From Collybiopsis luxurians FD-317 M1 (taxonomy: Eukaryota > Basidiomycota > Agaricomycetes > Agaricales > Omphalotaceae), in NCBI GenBank assembly GCA_000827265.1, contig KN834749.1, positions 3,190,818-3,254,817 of the forward strand: 64,000 nt of DNA, given 5' to 3'. Below the pieces are notes generated by a model that saw only the letters and a program-made list of their open reading frames with translations, was not told where the DNA came from and made no database searches. Made by a program: the position numbers and the translations under genes. How positions within the stretch are numbered: the stretch's first letter is position 1; each line of letters begins with the position of its first letter. Positions 1 through 12,400 of the stretch are shown piece after piece.

Positions 1-960
1 CTAGGACCCGAAGACGAAGACGTCGCTTCAAGGGGTTGCGGCAGTGTTACATGAAGTGAGTCTCGCAATGATTTTCCACTCGTTTTTCAACTAATCTTTG
101 ATTTAGAACGCAAATTTCACAGTTGTCGACCACGTCATGGTTCCTCTTTACCGCTCCAATAATCACCAAACATTTCCCTCAATAATCGAATAACCACACC
201 CAGGAGGATGAATCGTCTCTTGCTTCGTTTGTGGCCGCACTGCGCCGTGAGCCTAATCTGGGGTCTCCGGGGCTGCGACGATAAGAAGATCGCATATGGA
301 AATTATTCCAGCCCAAGCGACTAACTCGCCGGAGTCTAGAAATTATGAGTAGTGAGGCACTTGGGGTGCTCTGGAGGCCGACAGGTAAGCTGGAGGAGCA
401 TTTCAAGAAGCTGCTCATTGACATTTGACGTTTAACAGATCTCCAACGATAATGAAAGTCAAAGGTATAGATATTCGAATGAGCACCCGTTCGACCAACA
501 TTATGTAAATCATCTCCTCGAAGTGTCAAGTCAGTGATGAGACTCTGGAACGGACTGTGTTTCTTAGGTATGTGTCGAACGTGTATCGTTCGAAGCAGTT
601 GAATGAGGATCAGCTTTTGGTGAGTCGTTTTCGTGGGTGTTGGCTTTGTGTATTGCTTCTGACTGGCAACTTACCTTCCTATCACGCGTTGAAAAGGGGA
701 TCCCTGTGCTATATCCCATATGGGGTACCCTCGCATGGATGGATTCTAGGGTGTAGTTCTGGAGACGAGTGTCTGACTTTGATTTTTAATTGAACCTGGG
801 CATGAAGTCGACGAGTACTGGAATATATATTTTGTGTTCCGTCAGCAGAAGTATTCGAGTTGATTTATACAGTACATATATTTAATATTATGGATGATTT
901 ACTTGAATCTTATTCTTCTTACATACTGGCAGTGGCAGCTACACCGAGACTGAGGCACGA
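1..960. repeat. Left copy of a long repeat (second copy at ~21,613-22,900)
   Basis: From base 1 to about 790 this is almost identical to 21,613 onward; I see only a handful of differences, such as one missing base near 398 and single substitutions near 559, 648 and 774. After about 790 the identity drops abruptly and fades out near 960. No convincing protein is encoded; open frames in it are short and not conserved as proteins. The right-hand copy is interrupted by an N gap. A more diverged third relative lies at about 33,040-33,260. Confidence 0.85.
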
Positions 961-1194
961 AACACACTTGCCCCCTATGATATTAACAATTGCAAAATTA
1001 GCATGAACATTGACTGAATCCTGCTCCTAGCAAAGCAAAAGAGACACAATGCCGTTGCGGCAGATACAAGGGTCTTGTAGCTTGTGCATCTGTTTGTTCA
1101 GTCTAGGCTGAGAAGGAGAGGGAGAGAGAGAAGTCATCATCGGGCTCTACACAACACTCAGAGGGGAGCAGAATCCAACTCACCAATACCAACT

Positions 1195-2116
1195 CTAATA
1201 GGGTCTGCAGGATCGCTCTCCCAAAGCACCTAGTTGGCACAAATCAGGGAGCGCAAAGATAGAGATGATTGATTCAAAATGAGGCTGGAGCTTGAACAGT
1301 GCATAAGCTGATACCGGCTTCACACTAGCAGGAAACGGGGACGGGAGACAACACATAAATATGCGTTGGGTCGAGTTGGAGGATATAGAGAGAGCGGAAA
1401 CATTGAGAGCGGACAAAGATTCCTCGTAAAACCATTGAAACTTTACAGCACTCTTCTTGTCTGAGCATGCCACCTGCCAGATGAATCGGACTTCACCCAC
1501 CCTACATATGTAGAGCAGTCAGCGGTCTTTGTAAAACTACGCAGCAATCATGACCATCGCCACTGCCACTTACCCTGCTCCCATGATATACCAATGAGCC
1601 GGAGCACTCAATTAGGCAAACGCACCCATCACCCCGTCCAAGGGAATATGAAGATATACAATTTCAGGGGACAGTCCTCTAAAACCGTCGTTAGTTACAA
1701 TACTAAATACAAAAGTCTCCTTGACGTACGTCCGAAAACTATCATGCATATGCATACAAGTCTTAACCAACTCGACACCATTTTTCCAGTCCCTCTTCAC
1801 GTGTTCCATAAACTCTGTTGGACGAGGAGGAATCGACAAGGGAGAGACAAAAGCAACCATGATTGTTGGACTGAGCATGAGGGACCCACCAAAGAAACAT
1901 ATGAGGTGGTTTTGTTTTGGTGTGAGTCGCCAGGATCTGTGAAACGCAGATGTCAGTTAAGCGGCGATGGGGCCAAAATAGCAGGGGAAGGGAGGAGACG
2001 AACAATGGGTCATTGGGGCATCGTTCTGGAACAAACTCTGAGGTGTAGACCATTCGTGCATAGAGACTTTTTGAGATGAGGTCGTCGTTGACAGTGGTCA
2101 TAGGGTCGTCGTACAC
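1195..2116 (-). CDS. Possible spliced hypothetical gene, unidentified
   Basis: Three overlapping open stretches lie on the minus strand (about 2116-1763, 1878-1612 and 1500-1195). They could be joined by short introns; one plausible intron is 1573-1502, with donor GTAAGT and acceptor TAG. I recognise no domain, motif or family. The segment near 1985-2045 resembles 44,845-44,890, which lies beside an F-box fragment, so this may be repeat-derived rather than a gene. It could equally be noncoding. Confidence 0.15.
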
Positions 2117-2497
2117 CTATAAGATACGGCGAGGGGTGAGGTTAAGGATAGGCTTGTTGCGACGATGAAGTGGGAAGTCACTTGGTGGAACACATTTTCG
2201 GTTCCATTCGTTGAGAAATGGCGTAATTGAAATTCGTGAGCGAGGAGTTGCCAAAAAAACTTGCTTGATATGTAATTTCATAAGAAGCAGCGCAAAGCTG
2301 GCAGGTTCCTGCCGAGACCTGCCTATGAACTAGCATCTTTGCCAGCGCGTTTTTCTAAAGCACTAGCGCTTAAAGGCTCGTGATTAGTTTCTCATGAGCA
2401 CGAGTTCAGCCAAAAGAGGCAATCCTACGGCACTGCTCTCCGGTCCGCCCGGAGTTTCCGGGTGCTGGGTCGTTCTTTGAATCGCACTCTCATATCG

Positions 2498-2698
2498 ATG
2501 ATCTCTCTGGCGCGTTTTCCTCGAGAAATTTGTGAAAACATTACTGACGAATCCTCAGACTTTTTTTTATCGCACTCGCTTGAAACCTTTTGTTCAGTAT
2601 ACCGTGACATCATGACTTTTCCAAGCCAGGAAATACCTTTATCATTGCTTGCGGTTTTTTTCTGTGTACCTCAAAGATGGAGCAACCTTCAAGGCTGA
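2498..2698 (+). pseudogene. Decayed F-box protein N-terminal fragment
   Basis: The frame starting at the ATG at 2498 reads MISLARFPREICENITDESS, which resembles the F-box-like start of the intact gene at 45,379 (MNTPRLPQELCDLLIDESSD). The FP-EI-C--I-DESSD pattern is the agaricomycete F-box signature (LP-EL---I). After about 45 residues the similarity decays and a stop follows at 2696. No downstream body of the protein is present before the transposon at 3,084. I read it as a 5' remnant of an F-box paralog. Confidence 0.45.
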
Positions 2699-3083
2699 AG
2701 ATGTTCAAGAGCAGCTAAAGTAGTCAAATGAGTTACCAGTTAGATGCACAGTTCATCTCTAACATGGGTACTGTGCATTTAAGGGCTTTGTACTCATATA
2801 TATATATGTACTAGATGCCTTTGAATTCAGCGTAGGCCTCCAGTTTAACAATGGAGATTGTCAGATGATTTGTTTGGGACATTGCCCAGATAGCTTACCC
2901 TTGTTAGCTACTAGTGACTTTCTGGTTGTGCTGGCAAAGTCACCTCATTACTACCGATTGCTTGCCATTTGTCTTTTAGTAATGCCAATTAAATGTGTAT
3001 CATGAAGAATGGTCTGTGTAACTCTAATATTGATTTACAATTTTGTAGACAATCCAACAAGTACCTGAGCTTGAGTCTCTTGA
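2699..3083. other. AT-rich sequence flanking the transposon, no gene seen
   Basis: AT-rich with a short TA run near 2800. I see no open frame with recognisable content. The last three bases (3081-3083, TGA) are the left copy of the target-site duplication of the CACTA element. Confidence 0.6.
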
Positions 3084-3165
3084 CACTGCCTGCATTTACC
3101 CACGCAGTCAAAAATTAACTGCCTCAAATGCAGTGTCTTTGGCAGTTTGAAGGGCAGTCGCGATC
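3084..3165 (+). repeat. Left terminal inverted repeat of the CACTA element
   Basis: 82 bp beginning CACTGCC and ending GCGATC. It matches the reverse complement of 13406-13487 with scattered substitutions. The sub-motif ACTGCCTCAAATGCAGTGTC is shared perfectly by both ends. It contains several copies of CACTGCC/GGCAGT-like words, plausible subterminal transposase-binding motifs. Confidence 0.9.
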
Positions 3166-3409
3166 GGCAGGCTTAATCTCAATACAAATATACACTCCTC
3201 ACAAATTGCGTTAAGATAAGATCAAACATACTCAAATTAAGTAAATGACTGCATAGATAAGATTAGATTTGTCCAAAAAATTATTTTCAGCTGATGGAGG
3301 CTACACAAGGAATAGTAGCGGGGTGGTGATACACTAAGAGAAATGTTCATACATAATAATTTGCTAATGCTTCCTCAATTCTACACATATTCAATTCAAA
3401 CAAAGCCTC

Positions 3410-6077
3410 CTACAGATGTGGGAACTTGGTCAAGAGTTCAACAGGTTTTTCTCCAGGCCAGCCTCGTACCACTTCTACCATTGCCTGAATAAAAGGAGCG
3501 CGTACAACGTATGGAGCAGCAGTTGAAAGGCCAGGATTTGTGATATGAGGACAGTAGGCATGCCCAGGCCAGCAACGGTTGAGCAAACATTCCCTGTCGA
3601 ACCAGTTTTCCCTTGCCAATACCTGGTCATCACTGTCCCCCTGTGGCTCCGGCACCAGATGCCGATCAAGGGTGAGCAACTCCAGACAAAAATTAGCTTC
3701 ATACAGCTCCCAAACAACCTCACGCACAACTTGAGCATCAGCAGTCCCATCAGCTTCAAGCACATTTACCCCACACCATTTTGGAGGTACAGCAATGAGA
3801 TTCTTCTCATCGATTGTTACACCTGACTGCTGTGCAACTTTTGCAACTTCCAGCAACTCCGCCAGCATCTCTCTGCAACACTTTGAGCTGGAAACATGCT
3901 GGTCATCTGCAGCCTCCAGCATTGATTTCCATTTCTTATTCTGAAATGGCTTAGCTTGCAACAGAAGACTTAACCTCCAGAGGAAAATTGGTTGCAAGTG
4001 GAGCCACATGAGTAACAGCGGCCATTGGATTTCTTTGGTCAGAGAAACAAAAACAGATGGATCTGGCAGTGCCTGCTCTAGTAGCGACTGTCCACAGCAG
4101 CGGTGAAGCTCACTGAGGTTTCTACTTGCATCACCCCAGCATGGCAAGCGACTGGGAAAGTGAATGTAATCAACTGCCAGAAATTGGTTATGCTCTTTGT
4201 GAGGAGACAGGGCTATAAGCTCAAGAGTGAGAATAGTACTAAGAGTGGACAAATAAAATTAACATACAAACTTTTTTCTTCTTTTGCTGCTGACCAAGAG
4301 AAATATAGTTGTGAAGAGTTGCAGACACAAGCTGCAAGGGATGCTGACTCAGAGTTGCTTGGGGTCCTGCAGCCATGGCAGGGAGAGAAGATCCAACTGA
4401 GGAAGGTAAAGACCCAGCGGCCTCAAAAGAACCTATGATCAAGTAGGAAAATTGTTGTCGGATGTACATGGCCATACAAATGTATTGTGTGTATGGACCA
4501 GGCAGACCTGTGTAAATGAGTTCATGGGGTGGATCACTGTGCCTTATATCGAGTAGGGTATCACAATCACAAAGAGGAAGTCGCTCATCCCAAGTCTTGT
4601 CTAATGGAGGAACAATCTTGAGTATCTTGGTTGTTGGATAAAGCTGAAGAGGTTGTATTAACCAAATGGGGATTCCAGCTCGAAATAAGTCAGCAGCAAC
4701 ATCGAGGTCATTGGTAAATGCACCCATGATGGTTTGGTCCAACTCAAATGAGCTATCGACATCTCGCAGCTGAGGTAACCATGTAAGCAACCATTCAGAC
4801 TGCACATATATCTCCAAAAATGCATGTTGGAGACAAGCTAGCTGCAAGAACACCATCTCCTTTGATCCAGGGATGCTCAAGTGTTCTTTATATTTGCACA
4901 ATTGGTCTTGTCCACAGACAAGAAGCTGGTCCTTGCATAATTGCTCTGGTAAAACTGATAAATCATGCAGAAGACAGTCGCACAATGCAACGATGTCATC
5001 TCAAAGGCCAGAAGCCAATGATCCTGTTCCTACAAGGCCATGGCTGTCAATTGGTACGAAGTCACTATCTGATGGTTGATACCAGGCTAAACGGAGAGGA
5101 TGTGTCGGCAAATCACTGGGAATAGGAATAACAGACAGATGACCAATGGAGCAATGTAAGGGCTGCAGCCAATAAGATGGATCGTCCTTGGAGAAGTTAT
5201 TGAGACGATGCATCCACATTTTACAGATGGGAATGGGAGCATAAGCAACATCCATATTTGGGGTCGTGACAAAAAATCCTGCATTCCTAAAGACAGACCC
5301 AATGCGTCCTTCAAAGGAACGAATGGCTAAAGGTAACAACAAGTTAGCTAAAGAGTATTCAGAGATATGGTCCAGCTTACCTGGAGCAGTAGAGACAGCA
5401 GAACTCTGAAGCCCAGCTAAATCCCTACATGCCAAGGCCACAACAGCAGGTAAGGAACATTCTGAGACTGCAATTGGTGCAAAATTGGAGTCTGGAGTCG
5501 TAGCAGAGGGCAGGCTCATTGCAGCAGAAGCTGGTAGTGGACCTCGCGCAAGTTGGTGCTTCCTCCGATCTGAATATTCCTTCAATGTCAGCTTCTTGAC
5601 CAGAAAAGTGTTAGAGGAAGAAATAGTGTCAGCAGATGCGATTGACATTGTACTGTGCAATGTGGACGAGATTGGTGTTGCAATTTCATCCATGGGAGAT
5701 GCATTGGCTGACTGAGAAGCAGGAAGAGGAGGAGGGCCAGAGGGAAGAGGGAAATGTTCCATATCCATAGCAATTGGGAGACTGACCAAAGCTGTAGATT
5801 TTGGGGAAGAAGCGATGGTGTAATTGGTGAGCATCAGAGACTCAATGTGCGAATTGATTGCTTGCAATGTCGCAGTATCTACTTCATCGGGCTCGCATTC
5901 GAGTATTGATTTGAAAGCATTCCATAGGCTTCGCATACCATGCCAGCCCGGAAGAAGTTGATCAAGTTGATCCTCAAAGTGCGCCGGCGAAAGGTCCAAG
6001 TAATAAAATTTGCAAAGAAGAATCCAGGACTTAAGCTCTGGATTGAGTGTAGCGTGGCCAGACAGATTAGAGGACAT
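3410..6077 (-). pseudogene. Transposon passenger gene A, unidentified ~870-aa protein with one in-frame TGA
   Basis: Two exons on minus, 6077-4268 and 4212-3410, joined by a 55-bp intron (GTATGT..TATAG) whose phase closes exactly, giving about 870 residues. One TGA at 5003-5001 interrupts an otherwise continuous frame; a CGA-to-TGA change would explain it. The start at 6077 is the first ATG after an upstream non-conserved stretch. The N-terminal third has a Ser/Pro/Ala-rich segment, followed by a hydrophobic, Trp/Cys-containing region and a C-terminal Cys/His/Trp-rich part. I do not recognise a Pfam family. Proteins of this sort are often annotated as hypothetical in agaric genomes. Its position, divergent from gene B and inside the terminal repeats, suggests a transposon-encoded accessory protein. 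It has no transposase motif that I can see. Confidence 0.65.
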
Positions 6078-7206
6078 TTTGCAATAAAAATATGTGTGGG
6101 GTGGGATTTGGGAGCGTGAAGGAAGAGTACCCAATTGCTCAGAAGGCCGTAGCCAGCAAATGACTAAGTGCAAAGAGGATGAATCCAATTGTGCAGTGAG
6201 AGGTCAAAACCAATCACCAGGTACAGGAAAAGTGGGGAGTCGTGATGAGATGAGATGGTGGAAGGAGGGTGTTGTGGTTAGAGGGAAAATTGAGACTGAA
6301 TGTTTGATAACCCAACATTAGGGTTACGGCACTCAGAGCCCGGTTTCAGTTTCTGGGACTTGGTGCTTACTGCCTCTCACCCTTATCTTCCTGCATCCCT
6401 TTCCTGCATCCCATTTCTTCATTTCTTTGTTTCACAGTTTCTTCGCTTCTGGGCTGGCTTCGGCCTTCCCTTTCTTGACAACTGGCTTTGGCCTTTTGTC
6501 TGTGTGTTGCTGGATTCATCCTTCAACACTACTGCTGGACTTCACTTGACTTCTCAGGACATTGCTGGGCAGTGTTGGGCATATGGGTGGACCTTGATGA
6601 TGTCTTCAGCATTCCACTGGTGCATGTAGAATCCATCTTTCTTCTATTTAATTATTTATTACCGCATGCACAGATACCATGTGATAGTGTTTGACCTCAA
6701 TATTCTTCTCTCAGTCAATGTCCAATGGCCAGGTATTGTGGGTGAATGGTTAACATATGCAGTAATGGTTGATACATTTCTTCCTTTTGCAGCCTTACCA
6801 TCTGCTTACCAAATTTTGGTTCACCAACTTCACTGTCTGGGCTGGCTACTGCCTTCCCAGTACTGATGTCTGGCTTCAGTCTTTCCTCTCTGTTGCTGGA
6901 TCTGTCCTTCAATGCAACAGCTTGTTACTGTAGCTGTAATTCTGACTGGTGGCTGTACTTCAACTGGGTCTGGGTCTGTGACTCAAAGTTGCGCGCTGCT
7001 CACTATCACCTGGTTTTTGAGTGACTAGGACAACGTGGCATTTCTTTGAGGACAATGTTCTTTGTGTACTTCCCTATTTATATCCTGGTTTCTGTATCCC
7101 TTGCTCTTGTCCCAAACATCCATTTCATTTTTTTGTTCCTACAATGGTGACTCTTGTATCTTGGGTTAACAGCCTTGCTCATTTAATCCAGATATCCTCA
7201 CTTGAA
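6078..7206. promoter_or_regulatory. Divergent intergenic region between passenger genes A and B
   Basis: A 1.1-kb spacer between divergently transcribed genes, so it should hold both promoters. It contains two imperfect direct copies of an ~85-bp block (about 6448-6535 and 6831-6916), each reading roughly CTGGGCTGGCT..GCCTTCCC..GTTGCTGGAT..CCTTCAA. No clear TATA box stands out. No credible gene is present. Confidence 0.45.
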
Positions 7207-8953
7207 ATGTCCTCTGCATCAGCGCCTGCTACCCCACCTACAAAGGTTGGTGGTATGAAATGTGCCCATGACTTGGATGATGCCAATGATAGTGGACAGG
7301 ATAGTGGAAGTAACCGATCTACGCCCCAACCAGGGCCTCACACCAAGAAGGCTCGTGCAAATACTAATAATTGTGAGGAGTCTGAAGAATGCGGTGCATC
7401 CCAGCAAACCCTGGGATCGGCTAACAAAGAGAAGCAGAAAGCAAGGGCAAAGGATGATAAACCTGCAACTGGTTGAAAGGTTTATCATGTCTTTCACTGG
7501 GATATTGAAGAGGCCACTGGCGGTGTTGCTAGAGTCAAGGTATGACCTCTGAATTTGTTCATTTTTTAAATTCATCTTCAGTCTTCCAGGTAGCGCTTCA
7601 GGCCCATGTTCAACTTCTATGTCTTGCCTTAACTGCGGACATTGTTCCCCAAGTCCCAACCACTCAGGAAATTTTTGATTTTGAAATGAGGTACACCCTA
7701 TCTCACTTTGTTATCCCTGGCTGAACTTTTCTTTCAGAGTCCTTGCCAATTCCAATCCACAAGCCCTCCTTGAACAGTCATTTGTTCAAGTTAATCCACA
7801 TTCTGAATTTGTTCGTATGAAGCTTGCAACCCTATGTGACCAATGTGGGCAGCTCTCATCTGGGACTATAGGCGCAAAAATTTCCTCCATTTTGGAAAAT
7901 CAAAAGTGATTGATATTTGCACATTTGGCATTGGTTGGCCTCAATTCTTGGCATCCTGATTTTCTTGGTCCTCTTTTGTTGTTATGGAATGAGTTGCATG
8001 AAGGTATTGCCCTTGAAACTTTTCAGCAGGCTTGCATGAATTGGGTGTACCAGTGTGTGCCCATCTATCTTTATGGAGCTCTCACTAATGGTCTTCTCCA
8101 GAACCTTTGGAATTGAGATGGCACATGTGCTCAACACTGAACTCATGATCATCCTGTACTGCAACTTTGTTTTTCACCACCTCCTGAATAACATTCGCAA
8201 AGAGCAGAAAAAACCTGGCACTGTTAAGCAGAACCTTGAGCTTGCTAATGTCTATAAACAATGCAAGCATGTACGTTGCCCATTGCATATAATTGTTATT
8301 ATACTAACCTCCCCTTACCATAGCGTATGGAAGAATGTATGAAATACCTGGAGATGAAGCAATGGAATCCACGAATTGCTTCTATTGTTAACCTCTCTTC
8401 CTGCCATTCAGATGACGAAGACTCAGATGACAAAACCTCATATCATCGCTTGCATCTCACACTGCGCAGTGAGAAGGCCAAGGCATTTCTTGAATATATT
8501 GATGGCTACTGAATTTCTGTAAAGAAGTATGACAACCAAAGGAGTACTTATAGGGAGGTTTCTTGGATTCCTCATCCTCAAAATAAGGTCAGCCATTTTG
8601 CCAAATGTCTTCTGAAGCCCACTGTGGCTTTGGATTGGTTTGATCCAGACCAGTTCAATCAACTTCCTCCTCACATTCGATACCGGTATCATGACTCATC
8701 TATTGCCTTACCCTCTAAAAGTGAGACCTCAGGAAATGACTGGCAGAAAATGAAGAACAAGCCCTTTATGCAGAAGTATGGTAATAAGGTTCAGGCACTT
8801 TATAACATTCCGACAGATGAGGAGATGGAGGGTGAGAATGCTGAGGGTGACAATATTGATTGGGAGGGTGAGTCTGATGATGAACAAGAGGGTGGAAGTG
8901 GTGGGGGTGAAGCAGGAGAGGCTGATGAAGATGGCAAAGCTATGGAGGAGTAA
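7207..8953 (+). pseudogene. Transposon passenger gene B, unidentified ~515-aa acidic-tailed protein with three in-frame TGAs
   Basis: Five exons by hand splicing: 7207-7539, 7590-7690, 7738-8052, 8102-8270 and 8324-8953. All phases close, giving about 515 residues. The ATG at 7207 opens a Ser/Ala/Pro-rich N-terminus followed by a Lys/Ala basic stretch that may be a nuclear signal. The C-terminus ends in a strongly acidic Glu/Asp/Gly tail (from about 8815). TGA codons at 7474, 7907 and 8510 break the frame, and each is compatible with CGA-to-TGA. A segment near 8414 (DDEDSDD) is also acidic. I do not recognise a family. The basic-plus-acidic composition would suit a nuclear DNA- or chromatin-associated protein, which is inference only. 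Confidence 0.6.
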
Positions 8954-9160
8954 CCAAGTGAACATATTTCGTGATTAGATTTTCTTTTCTTTTTTTCTTA
9001 GATTTTTTTGTATGCATAGTTTTGCAGTATGGATGCTCTAGACTGTCCCTGACTTACATTACTATATCACTTTCTTAACATAGCTCTGTTTTTAATATAT
9101 TAATTTTGTATCCTGTTGCTCAGTCTGTAGTTGAGCAAGTTTCAACAATGTTGAATTATT

Positions 9161-9282
9161 GCTTTCTGGCATTGAACAGCCCGGCCTGCAGGTTGGCCAC
9201 ATTGTATTGAGTTGACTTAACGCTTTCTGGCATTGAATGGCCTGGCCTGTGGGTTGGTCACATTGTATTGAGTTGACTTGTG
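9161..9282. repeat. Two-copy tandem repeat, ~61-bp unit, upstream of the transposase
   Basis: GCTTTCTGGCATTGAA starts at 9161 and again at 9222. Each unit continues through a GGTTGG(C/T)CACATTG motif to GAGTTGACTT. It lies between passenger gene B and the transposase start, so it could be a regulatory or subterminal binding repeat of the element. Confidence 0.75.
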
Positions 9283-9419
9283 ATTTTTGACAAGCAACAG
9301 CTGATCCCAAATTTCACAAGGATATATATGAATTTGAGTTGCCGCAATCAGATGTTCAATCAATTGAAAATACATAAATAGTAAACAATCCTGTTTAAAG
9401 TCTTCCCACCTTTCTCGCT

Positions 9420-12400
9420 ATGCTACTCTCAAGCTCTGTTCTCTGCTGTTGCTCTGCATGCAGAAAATTTACTCTCATGCAAGCTAATGGCTCTGAAATT
9501 CAAGGACAAATGGTTTCTTCATCAACTAAGGCAAAACATTCCAAGGCAGATGAGGCAAGTGCCATTGCAGCAACTGCTGCAACATCCACTCTTCCTGTGT
9601 CGCCTTTATCAAAACCAACACAAACTTCAGCCCCCATGAAAGAGAGGAAAAAAATGGATCTTATTAAAGGTCTGTCTGAATTGAATGTAAGGCATTAAAA
9701 GCAATGTACTAAGAGCTATACTGTAGTCATTGAGCCAGTTTTTGGCATGTACTATATATTGGCTTCCTGGCTTATACTCTATGCTGGTCTCAGTCATAGC
9801 ACTGCCAACACCTTCCTAAGAGCTGTTCAACTCATCCTTGCTACCACCCTCAGGCTTATTTATATGGCTCTTAATCAGGGAGGTTTTCAGGTTGATGTAC
9901 CCTCCCCTCTTAATGTTGCAATTCCCATTGATATTTGCACAATCTACTCCAAAAGCAAACTGGATCCTGACCTTTGCAGAATCATTATCTGCCCAACATG
10001 CTTCTTACAGTATGAATTAAATTCCCAGGTTGAAGTTTGTAACTATCGCCACTCTCCAAGATCCAAGAAGACATGTGGCACTAGATTGTGGACTTATCAT
10101 ACAGTTAAGGGCCAGAAAAAACATGTTCCATGATGTATCTATACAACAACTTCATTTCAATCCTGGCTCAAGTCTATGCTTTTGCAGCCAACCATTGACA
10201 AGTGCCTAAGAGAGGCTTTTGCAAAAACCCAAAGCCATCATCCTACACCTGGATCAGATATGCATGATATTTCAGATAGTCCATTCTGGGAAAGTATTAG
10301 AGACTTTCTGAAATCTGAATACCATCTGGTCTTTGCTAGTTATATTGATTGGTTTAATCCACTTGGTAACAAGACAGCAGGTAAGTCTTGTGTAATTTAA
10401 TGGTTATAATAAATAATTGTTATAAAGGAAAATCTCGGTCATGTGGAGCTCTTGTGCTCTACTGTATGAATCTACCTTTGGAAATACAATTCCTTCAGGA
10501 GAATGTTTTTCCTGTATCTCTTATTCCATTGCCTCATGAGGCAACAGTTTGGAGTTTAGGTCATCTATTGCCTCATTTTGTACACACTATTATGGAGTTT
10601 GATGACCCTGGCCAAGTTTTGGAGACATGGAGTCATCCTAAAGGGGCTCCTGTTGCAGCTCAAGTATATCCCAATATTGCTGATTTAATGGCCAGTAAAA
10701 AGTGGATTGGATTTGGAAGCCCTCAGTCAAACTACTATTGCACTTACTGCAAGTCCCATAGGGAGAATATTGATGACTTGAACTATAAATCCTACATTCC
10801 AAGAGATGCTGCTACAGTGCATAATCAGGCTACACAGTGGAGAGAGTCAGTTACTATTGACCAGAAACAGAAGTTACATACACAAACTGGAATTCAATAT
10901 AGTCCTATATTAGAAATTCCATATTTTGATCCTGTTAAACATACTGTTCTTGGTATCATGCACAACAGACTAGAAGGAGATCTTCAGTATCATCTGCAAG
11001 TATTGTGGGGAATAGGCCGCCCAGATAATCAGCAAAAAGCAGGTGCAAAGGAAATGGCTGATCTCCAGCAAATGGAGACAGAAGATGAGGGTGAATATTC
11101 AGAAGCTGATACAGAAGAAGCAGGATCTGAGCTTGAGGAATTGAAAAATGAAACTGCAAGGGCTGCAAGCACATCTGGTCTGGACAATCATATGCAGGAT
11201 ATCAACCTCAATAATGGGGAAACAACACCTACTGGATCTTATTTCCCTCCTGTAGGGTCTCTGGCCTCATTATCTCTTCAAGCCAGAGACTGGGATTTAG
11301 TTGAAGTTGACAATGAAGATAATTTAGACTATATTCCAAAATCAACTGAACTATTTGACTTCACCACAGAGCAGCTTGGTCAGATTAGGCAATGTATTTG
11401 GGATATTTGTCTTCCTACTTGGGTGGAGCGCCCTCCTATTAATCTTGGTGAAAAAGAGCATGGAAAATTAAAAGCACATGAATATCTTGTTTTGTTCACA
11501 GTAATTTTTCCCTTAATCATGCCTGAACTTTGGAGTTCTGAAGGTGATGAAGAGAAAAGGCATCTAGAATGCTTCTGCCACTTAGTTGCATCTACAAACA
11601 TTGCTATGGCCTATACTACCTCAGATTCTGAGGCAGATAAATACATGGAACATTATGTTCAGTATCGTAATATAATTAAAAGCCTTTACTCTTGTTGGAA
11701 TTCTGTGCCCAACCATCATTATGGAATGCATATTGGGGACTTGCTCAAGTTTTGGGGTCCACTTGCTTGTTTAAGTGAGTTCCCTGGAAAGAGACTAAAT
11801 GGAGAATTTGCAAATATTCAAACAAACAATCATTTCAGTAAGCAGTTTCAGTTCAGTAGTATTTTTTCACTAATTGAATAATACACATTAGGTGAAATGG
11901 AGCTGACAATGATACAGCAATTTGGCCGTAAAGCAAATCTTACAATGCTTCTTCAAGATTCAAAGTTTGAGGATATTGGAGAAAGTGATACTATGAAGTC
12001 AGTGGATAATGCCACTCAAGAGCTTCTTCACATGTTAGCACCAAAGAATAGTTCATATGACTTTTTGCAACTTCCCACTGTCCTGACAAGTACCGAGGTT
12101 GCTACTTTTTTTATGCAGAAAGAAAACTTGAGTGACATACAGTATAATACTCTTCTTAACTATTTGAATAGTTCTGGAAGAGATTATCATGCCGCTGATG
12201 TTGATTACTACCAGATGGATTTCACAATCTCAGTTCTTCCCAGAAGTGTTGACTTTCCAAAGCAAATTACAGTTGAAGGGAAATCATATAGTATACAATC
12301 AAAGAGGGAAGCAAGTAGTCATATTCAGTTTTATATGCCTGGCAGCAGGCAGATTGCAACTGGATGTATTCAACAAATCTGGCAGCTCCCACTTGAGCAT

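Noticed and set aside
5001..10133. TGA recoded as an amino acid (selenocysteine or reassigned code)
   Set aside because: TGA is used as a true stop in nearby intact genes (F-box gene, carboxypeptidase), and interruptions are limited to the transposon and pseudogenes.
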